A DNA stretch of 64,000 nt from Rhodococcus triatomae BKS 15-14 (GTDB taxonomy: Bacteria > Actinomycetota > Actinomycetes > Mycobacteriales > Mycobacteriaceae). Positions within the stretch are counted from its first letter, which is position 1; every line of letters begins with the position of its first letter. Both the position numbers and the translations under genes were made by a program. The notes under the pieces are model-generated. The model made no database searches and was not told the DNA's origin. It saw only the letters and a list, made by a program, of their open reading frames with translations. The stretch is from assembly GCA_000341795.1 (NCBI GenBank), contig AODO01000069.1:416625-480624 (forward strand), read 5' to 3'. This document shows positions 25,916 to 34,775 of the stretch, in pieces.

Positions 25916-27178
25916 ATGCGTAGAAGAGTTGGTCGGATCGCTGCGGTCGCCGTGACCGCGGCCTGTCTGGTGTCGGTGGCGGCCTGTGGCAGCGACGACA
26001 GCAGTGACAGCAGCAGCGGCTCCGCCGCGAGCGCGACCGGTGTCCAGGCGACCGGCGACCCCGTGAAGGTCGGCCTGTTCAACCCGTCGAAGGGGCCGGC
26101 CACCCAGCCGGGCGTGACCACCGGCGCGAACGCCGCGGTCGACTACATCAACAACCAGATCGGCGGCATCGGTGGCCGCCCGATCGAACTGATCGACTGC
26201 GGGCTCGACCAGACGGCCCCCGAGTCGACGATCGCCTGCGCGAACCAGTTCGTCGAAGCCGGCGTCGTCGCCGCGATCGACGCCTACAACACCGAGTCAC
26301 TCGCCGCGATGCCGATCCTGCAGTCCGCGGGCATCCCGATGGTCGGCCAGATCCCGTTCAACACCGCCACCGGCGCCCAGGCCGAGGGTCGCGTGTACTT
26401 CGGTCCGCCGCCCGCCGCGTTCCTCATCGGCTTCATGGAGCAACTCAAGGCCGCGGGCAAGAACTCGCTGACCCTCGCGAACACCGATCTGCCGCAGGCA
26501 CATCAGGTGGCCGACGCCCTGCTGATCCCGTTCGGCACGCAGCTGGGCATGGACGTCAAGGCCGTCTACTACCCGCCCACCGGACCGAACTTCACCGCGC
26601 TGGCCACCACGCTGGCCGAGGGCAACCCCGCCGCCGCCGGTCTGATGACCGCCCCGAACGACAACACCTGCACCAAGCTCGCGCAGTCGCTGGTGTCGGT
26701 GAAGTACCAGGGCACCCAGTTCATGGCCGCCTGCACCGAGTTCATCGACACGATGGGCTCGCAGGTCGTCGGCGCCCAGACCTACTCCCCGTTCTGGCTG
26801 CCGCCGTCGATCGACTCGGCTCCGGAGGACGCGAAGGCGAACCTGCAGGCCGCCGAGGACGCCATCGAGGCGGAGGGCGGCACCGCCGGCTTCTACGCCT
26901 ACGGCGCCTTCACCACCCTGGTCGACTTCGCGACCATCCTCACCGACGCGGGGGTCACCGACTTCACCGGTGCCAACGTGCTCACCGCCCTCAAGGCCGT
27001 CAACGGCTACCAGTCCTTCCTGGGTCCGCAGCTGAACTGCGGCAAGGCGACCAGCCCGAACTGCACCACCGACATGCTGCTGTTCGAGGTCGTCGGTGAC
27101 AAGAAGACCGAGCCGGTCACCGGCGGGTTCATCACGCCGAACCCGCAGGTGCTCGGGATGATTCCGGGCGCCGCGTAG
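25916..27178 (+). CDS. ABC importer substrate-binding lipoprotein, branched-chain amino-acid type
   Basis: About 420 residues. The signal ends in the lipobox VAAC (Cys 24), followed by a Ser/Asp-rich linker, so the protein is anchored outside the membrane. The rest is a type 1 periplasmic binding fold of the Leu/Ile/Val family (KVGLFNPSKGPATQPGV; INNQIGGIGGRPIELIDC). The ligand is not evident, as this family also binds amides, aromatics and other acids. A strong terminator-like hairpin follows, then the permease, so the binding protein should be made in excess. Confidence 0.88.
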   Translation: MRRRVGRIAAVAVTAACLVSVAACGSDDSSDSSSGSAASATGVQATGDPVKVGLFNPSKGPATQPGVTTGANAAVDYINNQIGGIGGRPIELIDCGLDQTAPESTIACANQFVEAGVVAAIDAYNTESLAAMPILQSAGIPMVGQIPFNTATGAQAEGRVYFGPPPAAFLIGFMEQLKAAGKNSLTLANTDLPQAHQVADALLIPFGTQLGMDVKAVYYPPTGPNFTALATTLAEGNPAAAGLMTAPNDNTCTKLAQSLVSVKYQGTQFMAACTEFIDTMGSQVVGAQTYSPFWLPPSIDSAPEDAKANLQAAEDAIEAEGGTAGFYAYGAFTTLVDFATILTDAGVTDFTGANVLTALKAVNGYQSFLGPQLNCGKATSPNCTTDMLLFEVVGDKKTEPVTGGFITPNPQVLGMIPGAA

Positions 27179-27189
27179 TCGGTCCCCGA

Positions 27190-27227
27190 GACGGCCGGGC
27201 GGTGCCGCACGGCACCGCCCGGCCGTC
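27190..27227 (+). terminator. Perfect 17-bp hairpin between binding protein and permease
   Basis: Perfect 17-base arms (27190-27206 and 27211-27227) with the 4-base loop GCAC, 12 bases after the stop. It should terminate much of the transcript or protect the 3' end, giving more binding protein than permease. Confidence 0.8.
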
Positions 27228-27273
27228 CCTTCGAACATGCGCCGCACGGCGCGTCGAGTGAGTGAGTGCCACC

Positions 27274-29280
27274 ATGGGTCAGTTCCTTCAATTCGTCTTT
27301 CTCGGTCTCTCGAGCGGCGCCGTCTACTCGGTGTTCGCCTCGTCCCTGGTGGGTGTGTACGCGGCCACCGGCATCATCAACTTCGCGCAGGGCGCGATCG
27401 GCCTCTGGGCCGTCTACACCGTCGCCGCGCTCCGAAACGACGGCACGCTCGTGCTGCCGATCGGCTCCCTCTCGCTCGGCAGCGAGGATTCTCCGACCCC
27501 GATGCTTCTCGCCGTGGTGATCGGCGTCGTCAGCGCCGTCCTGTGGGCGCTGATCGCGCACGTGCTGGTTTTCCGGCCGCTGCGGCACGCGCCCGTCCTC
27601 GCCCAGGTCGTCGCGTCCGTGGGCCTCATGCTCTTCCTGCAGGCGCTGGTGCACCTGCGCTTCGACACCGAGAACCTGTTCGCGCTGTCGATCCTCCCCG
27701 ACGACACCATCGAGATCGCCGGCGCCGTCGTCAACGTCTCCGACCTGATCCTCGCCGGCGTCGCGATCGCCGTCGCCGCACTGTTCTGGGCGTACTTCAA
27801 GCTCACCGTCCTCGGTGTGGCCACCCGGGCGGGCTCGGAGGACGAGCTCGCCGCCAGGCTCACCGGATACTCCCCGGACCGGCTCGCCGCGATCGTGTGG
27901 GCACTGACCGGTGCCGCGACCGGCCTCATCGTCATCCTGGCCTCGTTCACCATCGGCCTGAGTGTCACCAGCTACACCTTCTTCGTCATCCCGGCACTGG
28001 CCGTGGCCCTCGTCGGCCGGCTCAGCTCGTTCGGCGTCGCGTGTGCCGCCGGTCTGGTGCTCGGCTCGTTCCAGTCGGTGATCCTGTGGCTCACCACCAA
28101 GGACTGGTGGCCGGAATGGGCGCAGGCCGGCCTCGGAGACGCCGTACCGTTCGTCATCGTCGTCGTCGCGCTGTTCCTGCTCGGCGGCCGCATCCCGTCA
28201 CGCGGCTCGCTCGGCGAGATCAAGATGCCTGCGGTGCACATCCCGACGATCCGGGTGGTACCCGCGGCGGGCGTCACCGCCGTGGTCGTCGCCGCGACCG
28301 TGCTCACCACCGGCACCTGGCGCTACGGCGTCGTGACATCGGTGATCCTGTCGCTGATCGCGCTGTCGCTGGTACTGCTCACCGGCTACCTGGGCCAGAT
28401 CTCGTTGGCCAGCATGGCATTTGCGGGTACGGCGGGATTCGCGCTGTCGAAGCTGACCACCGAGTGGAACGTCCCGTTCCCGCTCGACATGATCCTCGCC
28501 TCGCTCATCGCCACCGCCCTCGGCGTGCTCGTCGGCATCCCGGCACTGCGCATCCGCGGCGCCCAGCTCGCCGTCGTCACCCTCGCCGCGGCGCTGGCCA
28601 TTCAGAGCTTCGTGTTCAACAATCCGGCGATCACCGCCTACGAGGGCAACGTGATCGAGGATCCGACGCTGTTCGGCATCGACTTCGGCGTTCGCGACGG
28701 CACCAACCTGGTGACGCTGCGCTTCGCGTTCCTGGTGCTGGTCGTCGTCGCGGTCACCACGGTGCTGGTGCTGCGCCTGATGAGCGGCTCCACGGGCCGG
28801 GCGTTCCTCGCCGTCCGCTCCAACGAGCGGGCCGCGGCGTCCGCGGGCATCAACGTGGCCGCGACGAAGCTGCTCGGTTTCGCGTTGTCCGCGTTCCTCG
28901 CCGGCATCGGCGGTTGCCTCATCGGCTACAGCCGCGGTCAGCTGTCGGCGGGCTCGTTCACCGTGATGATCGGGCTGACGCTGCTGGCGATGACCTACGT
29001 CGGAGGCATCACCTCGTTCGCCGGTGCCTGCATCGCCGGTGTGATCGGTCCGCTCGGTGTCGGCTACGTGTTCCTCAACCAGACCCTCAGCCTGGGTGAG
29101 TACTACGAGCTGATCGCGGCGGGCAGCCTGCTGCTGATGGCCGTGCTCAACCCGGTCGGCGTCGCGGGTGCGTTCTCCGACGCGTGGGAGCACCTCCGCT
29201 CCCGAGGGCGCCACCACAAGGACAACGACTCGACTCCGCCGCAGCCGGAATCACCCTCCCAGGTAGGTGCGCATGTCTGA
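27274..29280 (+). CDS. Fused two-domain branched-chain-type ABC permease (LivH-LivM)
   Basis: About 668 residues. The N-terminal half (residues about 5-290) matches LivH-type permeases (GLSSGAVYSVFASSLVGVYA), and the C-terminal half (about 335-620) matches LivM (TGYLGQISLASMAFAGTAGF, VGIPALRIRGAQLAVVTLA). Two separate proteins in most bacteria are one here. A short charged tail follows. The ATG at 27274 or a GTG at 27262 could be the start; neither has a clear ribosome site. The stop overlaps the first ATPase start by eight bases. Confidence 0.9.
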   Translation: MGQFLQFVFLGLSSGAVYSVFASSLVGVYAATGIINFAQGAIGLWAVYTVAALRNDGTLVLPIGSLSLGSEDSPTPMLLAVVIGVVSAVLWALIAHVLVFRPLRHAPVLAQVVASVGLMLFLQALVHLRFDTENLFALSILPDDTIEIAGAVVNVSDLILAGVAIAVAALFWAYFKLTVLGVATRAGSEDELAARLTGYSPDRLAAIVWALTGAATGLIVILASFTIGLSVTSYTFFVIPALAVALVGRLSSFGVACAAGLVLGSFQSVILWLTTKDWWPEWAQAGLGDAVPFVIVVVALFLLGGRIPSRGSLGEIKMPAVHIPTIRVVPAAGVTAVVVAATVLTTGTWRYGVVTSVILSLIALSLVLLTGYLGQISLASMAFAGTAGFALSKLTTEWNVPFPLDMILASLIATALGVLVGIPALRIRGAQLAVVTLAAALAIQSFVFNNPAITAYEGNVIEDPTLFGIDFGVRDGTNLVTLRFAFLVLVVVAVTTVLVLRLMSGSTGRAFLAVRSNERAAASAGINVAATKLLGFALSAFLAGIGGCLIGYSRGQLSAGSFTVMIGLTLLAMTYVGGITSFAGACIAGVIGPLGVGYVFLNQTLSLGEYYELIAAGSLLLMAVLNPVGVAGAFSDAWEHLRSRGRHHKDNDSTPPQPESPSQVGAHV

Positions 29281-30085
29281 CACGACCTCCGCCACGACCG
29301 CGCAGCGACTGCTCGAGACGCGCGCGCTGTCCGTCCGCTACGGCGGCGTGAGCGCCAACACCGACATCGACCTCACCGTCGGTGCCGGCGAGATCGTCGG
29401 CCTGATCGGCCCGAACGGTGCGGGCAAGACCACCTTCGTCGACGCGGTGACCGGGTTCACCAAGTCGAGTGGTGGTGTGTCCCTGGCCGGTTCGCAACTG
29501 GAGAAGTCCAGCCCGCACCGCAGGCGCCGGGCAGGCATGGCCCGGACCTGGCAGGCGGGCGAGCTGTTCACCGACCTCACCGTCGCGCAGAACCTGGCCG
29601 TCGCAGTGCAGGCCGTCGGGCTGCGGGCGATGTTCTCCGACATCGTGAACGGATCCAAGCCCCCCGCGGACCTGATCGACCGGGCCCTGACCCTCGTCGG
29701 GCTGACCGACGTCGCGGACCGCCGGCCCGGGGAGCTGACCCTCGGCCAGCAGAAACTGGTCGGTGTCGCCCGCGCCCTGGTCGGCGACACCAGGCTGGTG
29801 CTGCTCGACGAGCCGGCCGCGGGCCTGGACACGCACGAGAGCAAGGAGTTCGGCACGGAGCTGCGCAGGATCGCGAACACCGGCATCGGCGTGCTGCTCA
29901 TCGACCACGACATGTCACTCGTGCTCGACGTCTGCGACCGGCTGTACGTACTGGACTTCGGGAAGGTCATCGCGCAGGGCCCGCCCGCGCAGATCCTCGA
30001 CGACCCGGCGGTGGTGGCGGCCTATCTCGGCAGCCCCGAGGTGGAGGCCGCCGTACCGCAGAACGATTGGGAGGCGCAGGCATGA
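29273..30085 (+). CDS. ABC importer ATPase, LivG type
   Basis: About 270 residues. Walker A is GLIGPNGAGKTT, the Q-loop region reads ARTWQAGELF, the signature is the variant LTLGQQK instead of LSGGQ, and Walker B is LVLLDEPAAGLD followed by the switch histidine in LLIDHDMSLV. It is one of two ATPases that drive the fused permease. The ATG at 29273 follows AGGTAGG and overlaps the permease stop; its own stop overlaps the next ATPase start. Confidence 0.9.
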   Translation: MSDTTSATTAQRLLETRALSVRYGGVSANTDIDLTVGAGEIVGLIGPNGAGKTTFVDAVTGFTKSSGGVSLAGSQLEKSSPHRRRRAGMARTWQAGELFTDLTVAQNLAVAVQAVGLRAMFSDIVNGSKPPADLIDRALTLVGLTDVADRRPGELTLGQQKLVGVARALVGDTRLVLLDEPAAGLDTHESKEFGTELRRIANTGIGVLLIDHDMSLVLDVCDRLYVLDFGKVIAQGPPAQILDDPAVVAAYLGSPEVEAAVPQNDWEAQA

Positions 30086-30795
30086 CCACGGTGTTCGAAC
30101 TCGACGACATCACCGTCGGGTACGGCGGTGTGTCCGCGGTGCGCGGCCTCAGCGCGTCGGTGCGAGAGGGCGAGATCCTGGCGCTGCTCGGGCCGAACGG
30201 GGCGGGCAAGACGACCACCATGCTCGCGGCGGTCGGCGCGTTGCCCCTGATCTCCGGCACCGTCCGGGCACTCGGTCAACCGATCGACTCCGCTGTGGAG
30301 AAGAACGCCCGCCGCGGCGTCACCCTCGTCCCCGATTCGCGTGGGGTCTTCCACCGGCTGTCCGTGGCGGACAACCTGCGGCTGGCCAAGCGGAAGGGGG
30401 GTACCGACCTGGGCGTGGTGTACGACTACTTCCCGAAGCTGAAGACGATGCGGACCCGCAAGTGCGGCACCCTCTCGGGTGGTGAGCAGCAGATGCTCGC
30501 CATGGCGAAGGCGCTGCTCGCGGGCCCGAAGGTGTTGCTCATCGACGAACTCAGTCTGGGGTTGTCGCCGATCGCCGTGCAGGAGCTGCTGCCGCGGCTG
30601 CGGTCGATCGCCGACGATCAGCGGATGGCGGTGATCCTGGTGGAGCAGCACATCGACCTCGCTCTGGGGATCGCGGACTCGGCGGTCGTGCTGCACCACG
30701 GCCGGGTCGCGCTGTCGGCGCCGGCGGCCGAGTTGCGCGACCGTCGGGACATGGTCGAGGCCGCGTATTTCGGCCGGACCGTGGATGTAGCGTGA
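30082..30795 (+). CDS. ABC importer ATPase, LivF type
   Basis: About 237 residues with Walker A LLGPNGAGKTT, signature LSGGEQQMLAMAKAL, Walker B VLLIDELSLGL and switch histidine VEQHIDLAL. It pairs with the LivG-type ATPase. The start is the ATG at 30082 with GGGAGG upstream and a 4-base overlap (ATGA). Four bases separate it from the TetR gene that follows. Confidence 0.9.
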   Translation: MTTVFELDDITVGYGGVSAVRGLSASVREGEILALLGPNGAGKTTTMLAAVGALPLISGTVRALGQPIDSAVEKNARRGVTLVPDSRGVFHRLSVADNLRLAKRKGGTDLGVVYDYFPKLKTMRTRKCGTLSGGEQQMLAMAKALLAGPKVLLIDELSLGLSPIAVQELLPRLRSIADDQRMAVILVEQHIDLALGIADSAVVLHHGRVALSAPAAELRDRRDMVEAAYFGRTVDVA

Positions 30796-30799
30796 CGGG

Positions 30800-31420
30800 G
30801 TGCCCAACACCAGGAATCGTCCGACGGACGAGCAGCTGCTCCGTGCCGCCCGGGCGGTGATCGCGGAGGTCGGTGCCGACCGCGCGACCATGGACATGGT
30901 CGCCGAGCGCGGTGGCACCACCCGCGTCACCCTGTACGCGCACTTCCGGTCACGGGATTCCTTGATAGACAAGGTGATCCAACGAGAGCTCGACGTCTTC
31001 ACCGAGTGGATGGTCGCCGCGTACGACGAGAGCGAGGACATGCCCCACGGTGCCCGCGCGCGGCACGCGGTGGAGGCCTTGTTCGCCTACGCGCGTGACC
31101 ATCCCGACGGGTTCCGGGTCCTGTTCGGGCATCGTGACGCCACCACCGATCCCGGGCGTCGGCTGCACGAGGTGCTGGTGCCGCGGATCGCCGAGCGGTT
31201 GCGTGCCAACTACGCCGCCCGGGGCGCCACGATCGGCGCCGGAGCGGAGACGCTGGCGTCGCTGCTGCTGGGGATGAGCCTCGACGTCGCCTATCGCGCG
31301 GTGGTGGTCGGCGGCGCCGACCTGGACCGAGCCTGCGAACTCGCCGTCACCGCGACATTCGCCGTGTTGCGTGACGTCAGTCCCGTGCAGCTGGAGGCGC
31401 TCGCCGCGCATACCGAGTGA
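30800..31420 (+). CDS. TetR-family regulator at the end of the importer operon
   Basis: About 206 residues. The N-terminal helix-turn-helix is visible (ATMDMVAERGGTTRVTLYAHFRSRDSLID) and the rest is the helical ligand and dimer domain. The GTG start lies four bases after the last ATPase stop, so it is co-transcribed and probably senses the imported compound. Its operator was not identified; the promoter at 25757 is the obvious target. Confidence 0.88.
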   Translation: MPNTRNRPTDEQLLRAARAVIAEVGADRATMDMVAERGGTTRVTLYAHFRSRDSLIDKVIQRELDVFTEWMVAAYDESEDMPHGARARHAVEALFAYARDHPDGFRVLFGHRDATTDPGRRLHEVLVPRIAERLRANYAARGATIGAGAETLASLLLGMSLDVAYRAVVVGGADLDRACELAVTATFAVLRDVSPVQLEALAAHTE

Positions 31421-31432
31421 GCGTCCGAGTGT

Positions 31433-31463
31433 GATGTCGCCCGTCCGCGGGTGCGGCGACATC
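31433..31463 (+). terminator. Terminator after the importer operon
   Basis: Perfect arms GATGTCGCC and GGCGACATC with a 13-base loop, starting 13 bases after the TetR stop codon. Confidence 0.6.
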
Positions 31464-31495
31464 GTGCGCCGAAACGGCCGGTAGGCTCGGAGAAC

Positions 31496-32035
31496 ATGGC
31501 ACTGAGCGCGACCCTGTACATCTTCACCGTCCAGTTGGCGGACGTCGACCGCGGCGTCTACCAGGACCTGGACCTGCGGGTTGCGCGCCACCCGTCCGAA
31601 ACCGCCGAGTACATGCTGACCCGGGTACTGGCGTACTGCCTCGAATACGAGGACGGCATCGCGTTCAGTGACGGCGGGGTGTCCTCGGACGAGGCGCCCG
31701 TCCTCGTCCGTGATCTGACCGGTCGCGTCACCGCCTGGATCGACGTCGGCGCGCCTGATGTCGACCGCATCCACCGCGCTGCCAAGCTCGCCGACCGCGT
31801 CGCGATCTACACGCACCGCGATCCGTCGAAGGTCCTGGCCGCACTCCCGGCCAAGCGCATCCACAAGGCGGAGGCCATTCCGGTGTACAGCTTCGACAGC
31901 GCGTTCGTCGAGGACGCCGCCGCGGCCCTCGAGCGCCGCAACACCGTCTCCGTGTCCGTCACCGAACGGCTGCTGTACCTCGATTTGGGTGGTAACGCGT
32001 TCAGCACCCAGATCGAGGAGCATCGACTCGGGTAG
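31496..32035 (+). CDS. YaeQ-family protein
   Basis: About 179 residues matching YaeQ over its length: ALSATLYIFTVQLADVDRGVY at the start, HPSETAEYMLTRVLAYCLEY, the acidic patch FSDGGVSSDEAPVLV and a C-terminal LYLDLGG. The fold is related to PD-(D/E)xK nucleases. In enterics YaeQ was linked to suppression of rfaH defects, but its activity is not established. It stands alone behind a terminator. Confidence 0.85.
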   Translation: MALSATLYIFTVQLADVDRGVYQDLDLRVARHPSETAEYMLTRVLAYCLEYEDGIAFSDGGVSSDEAPVLVRDLTGRVTAWIDVGAPDVDRIHRAAKLADRVAIYTHRDPSKVLAALPAKRIHKAEAIPVYSFDSAFVEDAAAALERRNTVSVSVTERLLYLDLGGNAFSTQIEEHRLG

Positions 32036-32182
32036 TAGATGCGTTGGTGTACAACACTTTCGGTCAGCGGGCCTTCGTCTGTTGAATCACCGGAACGTCC
32101 GTTGCCGACCAGATAGTCTGTCGGACACCCCGGCGTGCCCGGGGTATTCACACATAGCTCTGGCTGAACGGGGAGAGTCATC

Positions 32183-32452
32183 GTGGGAGAGAACTTGCTG
32201 CGTCGGGCAGGCTCGATGATCGGTGCAGGCGCTGTCGTCGTCGGTGTGGTCGCGGGAGGTGGGGTCGTCGGGGCGGGGACCGCGAGTGCCGTTTCGAGTG
32301 TTGGCTACTGCTACGACGACATGGACCCCGGCCACGGCGCATACCTCTGCCTGACCGAGCCGGTCAGCGAGGCCCTCCTGGCTGTCCTCACTGTGTACAT
32401 ACCCGTCGCGGGGAGCATCGAACAAGGCCTGGCCGGCATGTCGCAGTCGTGA
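32183..32452 (+). CDS. Small exported protein of unknown function
   Basis: 89 residues from a GTG start. A Gly/Val/Ala-rich hydrophobic signal (GAGAVVVGVVAGGGVVGAGTASA) is followed by a short mature part with two cysteines that could pair (GYCYDDMDPGHGAYLCL) and a hydrophobic C-terminal segment. No family recognised. A good terminator lies six bases after the stop, so it is a single-gene unit. Confidence 0.6.
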   Translation: MGENLLRRAGSMIGAGAVVVGVVAGGGVVGAGTASAVSSVGYCYDDMDPGHGAYLCLTEPVSEALLAVLTVYIPVAGSIEQGLAGMSQS

Positions 32453-32457
32453 CCGCT

Positions 32458-32490
32458 GGGGTGGTCGCGTCGTGTTCGTGCGACCACCCC
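32458..32490. terminator. Terminator between small exported protein and convergent SDR gene
   Basis: Perfect 11-base arms GGGGTGGTCGC and GCGACCACCCC with an 11-base loop, between convergent stop codons. Confidence 0.75.
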
Positions 32491-32510
32491 TGCCGGTCTG
32501 GAACTGATCG

Positions 32511-33278
32511 CTACCGCGGTGCCATTCGCAGTGCACCGTCCATGCGGATGGTTTCGCCGTTGAGGTAGTCGTGCTCGACGATCATCTGCGCGAGCTGCGC
32601 GTACTCGGTGGGCTGGGCGAGTCGGGACGGGAACGGGACGCCGGCCTCGAGACCCTTGCGGTACTCCTCGGTGACGCCGGCGAGCATCGGAGTGTCGACG
32701 ATGCCGGGGGCGATGGTGTTCACGCGGATGCCGTACTGCGCGAGGTCACGCGCGGCGGGAACCGTCATACCGTGCACGCCGCCCTTGGACGCGGAGTACG
32801 CGATCTGCCCGACCTGTCCCTCGAACGCCGCGACGGACGCGGTGTTGATGACCACACCGCGCTGCCCGGACGCGTCTACGGCGTCGGTCTTCGAGATCGC
32901 TTCCGCGGCAAGGCGCATCACGTTGAACGAGCCGAGCAGGTTGACGGTGATGACCGTACGGAACAGTTCGAGGTCGTGCGGGCCGTTCTTCGACAGGATG
33001 CGGCCGGCCCAGCCGACACCGGCGCAATTCACGACGATGCGCAGCGGAACTCCGGACGCGACGATCTGCTCGATCGCGGCCTGCACCTCGTCACCGCTGG
33101 TGACGTCGGTCGGGATGAGCGTGACTCCGGCCGGCACGTTGTCGCCTGCGCGCTCGATGGACTGCGCGAGGTCGAGCCCGAAGACGGTCGCACCCGCATC
33201 GGCGAAACGCTTCGCCGTTGCCGCACCGAGCCCGGAGGCCGCTCCGGTGACGAGTGCCGCGGTTCCCTGAATGTCCAC
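32511..33278 (-). CDS. Short-chain dehydrogenase, 3-hydroxyacyl-CoA dehydrogenase type II-like
   Basis: About 255 residues. Cofactor motif LVTGAASGLGAATAK, NAG-type segment VVNCAGVGWAG, catalytic Ser in INTASVAAFEG and Tyr-x-x-x-Lys in AYSASKGG. The sequence resembles 17-beta-HSD10-type 3-hydroxyacyl-CoA or 2-methyl-3-hydroxybutyryl-CoA dehydrogenases used in isoleucine and fatty-acid breakdown; the exact substrate is not proven. The GTG at 33278 has GAGGGA upstream. A near-perfect palindrome lies 17 bases upstream and is a likely operator. Confidence 0.85.
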   Translation of the reverse strand: MDIQGTAALVTGAASGLGAATAKRFADAGATVFGLDLAQSIERAGDNVPAGVTLIPTDVTSGDEVQAAIEQIVASGVPLRIVVNCAGVGWAGRILSKNGPHDLELFRTVITVNLLGSFNVMRLAAEAISKTDAVDASGQRGVVINTASVAAFEGQVGQIAYSASKGGVHGMTVPAARDLAQYGIRVNTIAPGIVDTPMLAGVTEEYRKGLEAGVPFPSRLAQPTEYAQLAQMIVEHDYLNGETIRMDGALRMAPR

Positions 33279-33295
33279 TGTTCGCTCCCTCTCGC

Positions 33296-33319
33296 AATTA
33301 CTAGGTCGTCCTACTAATT
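33296..33319. promoter_or_regulatory. Operator-like palindrome upstream of the SDR gene
   Basis: AATTACTAGG-TCGT-CCTACTAATT is a 24-base inverted repeat with one mismatched pair, in an AT-rich patch just before the ribosome site. It has the form of a TetR-type operator; the regulator is unknown. Confidence 0.5.
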
Positions 33320-33361
33320 GGAACGATAGCCGGGCGCGGCGAACGGGGTGCATCGAGGGCA

Positions 33362-33706
33362 GTGAACAACGCTACGACCTGCGGAAATCGGTCGTTCACA
33401 GCGGTCCCGGCGGACGAGGTCGCTCGGTACGGTGCCCGCGGGGGATGCGGTCGTGGCACGGGGACTGCGTCGGCGCAGTCGGAAGAGTTCGTGGGGTCGG
33501 TGTCGCAGCCGCTGTCCTTGTCGGTGGAGTCGACGCCCGAACAGTGGATCGGGGCCGGGCTCATGATGGTGGTACTCGTGCCGTTGGCAGCGCTCGATGC
33601 CGTGAGTTCCTTCGATCCCATCCTTGGTTGCGGGCTCGGGGAATGCACCATTCCGCCCCTCGAGGAACAGTTGTTCGACTGGGCCGCGGCGGAGTTCGGC
33701 TCGTAA
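33362..33706 (+). CDS. Possible small protein with one hydrophobic segment
   Basis: An open frame of 114 codons from GTG. The C-terminal half is protein-like (IGAGLMMVVLVPLAALDAVS, then two nearby cysteines in ILGCGLGECTI and an acidic tail), but the first 40 codons are not, and no clear ribosome site precedes the GTG. It may be a real small envelope protein with a different start, or a decayed one. No family recognised. Confidence 0.35.
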   Translation: MNNATTCGNRSFTAVPADEVARYGARGGCGRGTGTASAQSEEFVGSVSQPLSLSVESTPEQWIGAGLMMVVLVPLAALDAVSSFDPILGCGLGECTIPPLEEQLFDWAAAEFGS

Positions 33707-33734
33707 CCGGCATCGCGGTGCGTGAGGTGCGCGG

Positions 33735-34088
33735 TCACGCGCAGTCGATGCACCGCCGGGCTGCGGGGAGGGCGTCCAATCGCTCCGGACCGATCGGTCG
33801 GCCGCACTTCTCGCACACCCCGTACGTACCGGCGTCGAGACGACGCTCGGCGGCGGCCAGCTCGTCCAGGTCCCGTCGGGCGTCGTCGAGCAGTGACGAC
33901 GTCTGTGCCCGCTCGAATGCGACAGTCGAGCCCTCCGGGTCGTGTTCGTCGTCGTCGGTACTCAGGTGCGAGCCCTCGACGATGTCGGCGAGGCGGGCGG
34001 TGAGGAAGTCGATGCGGTGCGCGGCGTCGGCGCGTTCGCTCGCGATCCGCTCACGCGCCGATGCGACGCCCGGTTCCGGAAGCGTCAT
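33735..34088 (-). CDS. DksA/TraR-type C4 zinc-finger protein
   Basis: About 117 residues. An N-terminal helical hairpin (ARLADIVEGSHLSTDDDEHD, with acidic tip) is followed by a C4 zinc finger YGVCEKCGRPIGPERLDAL and RRCIDCA. This is the layout of DksA/TraR proteins, which reach into the RNA polymerase secondary channel; the actinobacterial members are short and their targets unknown. ATG at 34088 is used; an in-frame ATG at 34121 would add 11 residues. Confidence 0.8.
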   Translation of the reverse strand: MTLPEPGVASARERIASERADAAHRIDFLTARLADIVEGSHLSTDDDEHDPEGSTVAFERAQTSSLLDDARRDLDELAAAERRLDAGTYGVCEKCGRPIGPERLDALPAARRCIDCA

Positions 34089-34193
34089 GTCCGGTTCAAC
34101 GTGAAACGACCCCGATCCCATACCCGGCGGTTCGATGAATTTCCGGGCCCGGAGGAGTCTGTATCCGGAGAGGACGCCGACCGAGGAGGAACC

Positions 34194-34775
34194 ATGCCTG
34201 TCGAACTCGACCTGGCGCCGGCTGCGGCGCAGGTGTCCAGGATCGCGGCACATGTCCGTGACGAGGACCTTGCGGCGCCCACCCCGTGCGCGAAGTGGCC
34301 GGTCACGGTGCTTCTCGCGCATCTCGTGTTCCTGTCGGAGGCGTTCGCCGCCGCCGGGCGAAAGCTGCCCTTCGCGGGAGACGCGTCGACCATCCCGGAT
34401 CTGCCCGTCGACTGGCGCTCCCGACTCGACGCCAACCTCGCCGCACTCGTCGCCGCCTGGCGTCACCCCGAGGCCTGGGAGGGGGAGGCGAGCGCGGGCG
34501 GGGTGACGATGCCCGCCTCCGTGATGGGCGTCGTCGCACTCGACGAGCTGGTGCTGCACGGCTGGGACCTCGCCCGCGCCACCGGACAGCGGTTCCACGC
34601 CGAACCCGCCGACGTCCGCGCCTGCACCGGATTCGCGGAATCCATGTCGCAGCCCGGTGACGAGGCGAGTCGCGAGGGTTTGTACGGGCCGGTGGTGCCG
34701 GTGCCCGCCGACGCGGACGGCCTCGCCCGGCTCCTCGGATACGCGGGCCGAGATCCCGGTTGGACTGCACCCTGA
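34194..34775 (+). CDS. TIGR03086/mycothiol-maleylpyruvate-isomerase-like DinB-fold protein
   Basis: About 193 residues. Features of the DinB/maleylpyruvate isomerase fold are PTPCAKWPVTVLLAHLVFLS (family W-x-x-x-x-L-x-x-H with metal-binding His) and DELVLHGWDLARATGQ with the second His. Related proteins are mycothiol-dependent transferases. The start at 34194 is fixed by GAGGAGGA seven bases upstream. The enzyme reaction here is unknown. Confidence 0.8.
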   Translation: MPVELDLAPAAAQVSRIAAHVRDEDLAAPTPCAKWPVTVLLAHLVFLSEAFAAAGRKLPFAGDASTIPDLPVDWRSRLDANLAALVAAWRHPEAWEGEASAGGVTMPASVMGVVALDELVLHGWDLARATGQRFHAEPADVRACTGFAESMSQPGDEASREGLYGPVVPVPADADGLARLLGYAGRDPGWTAP

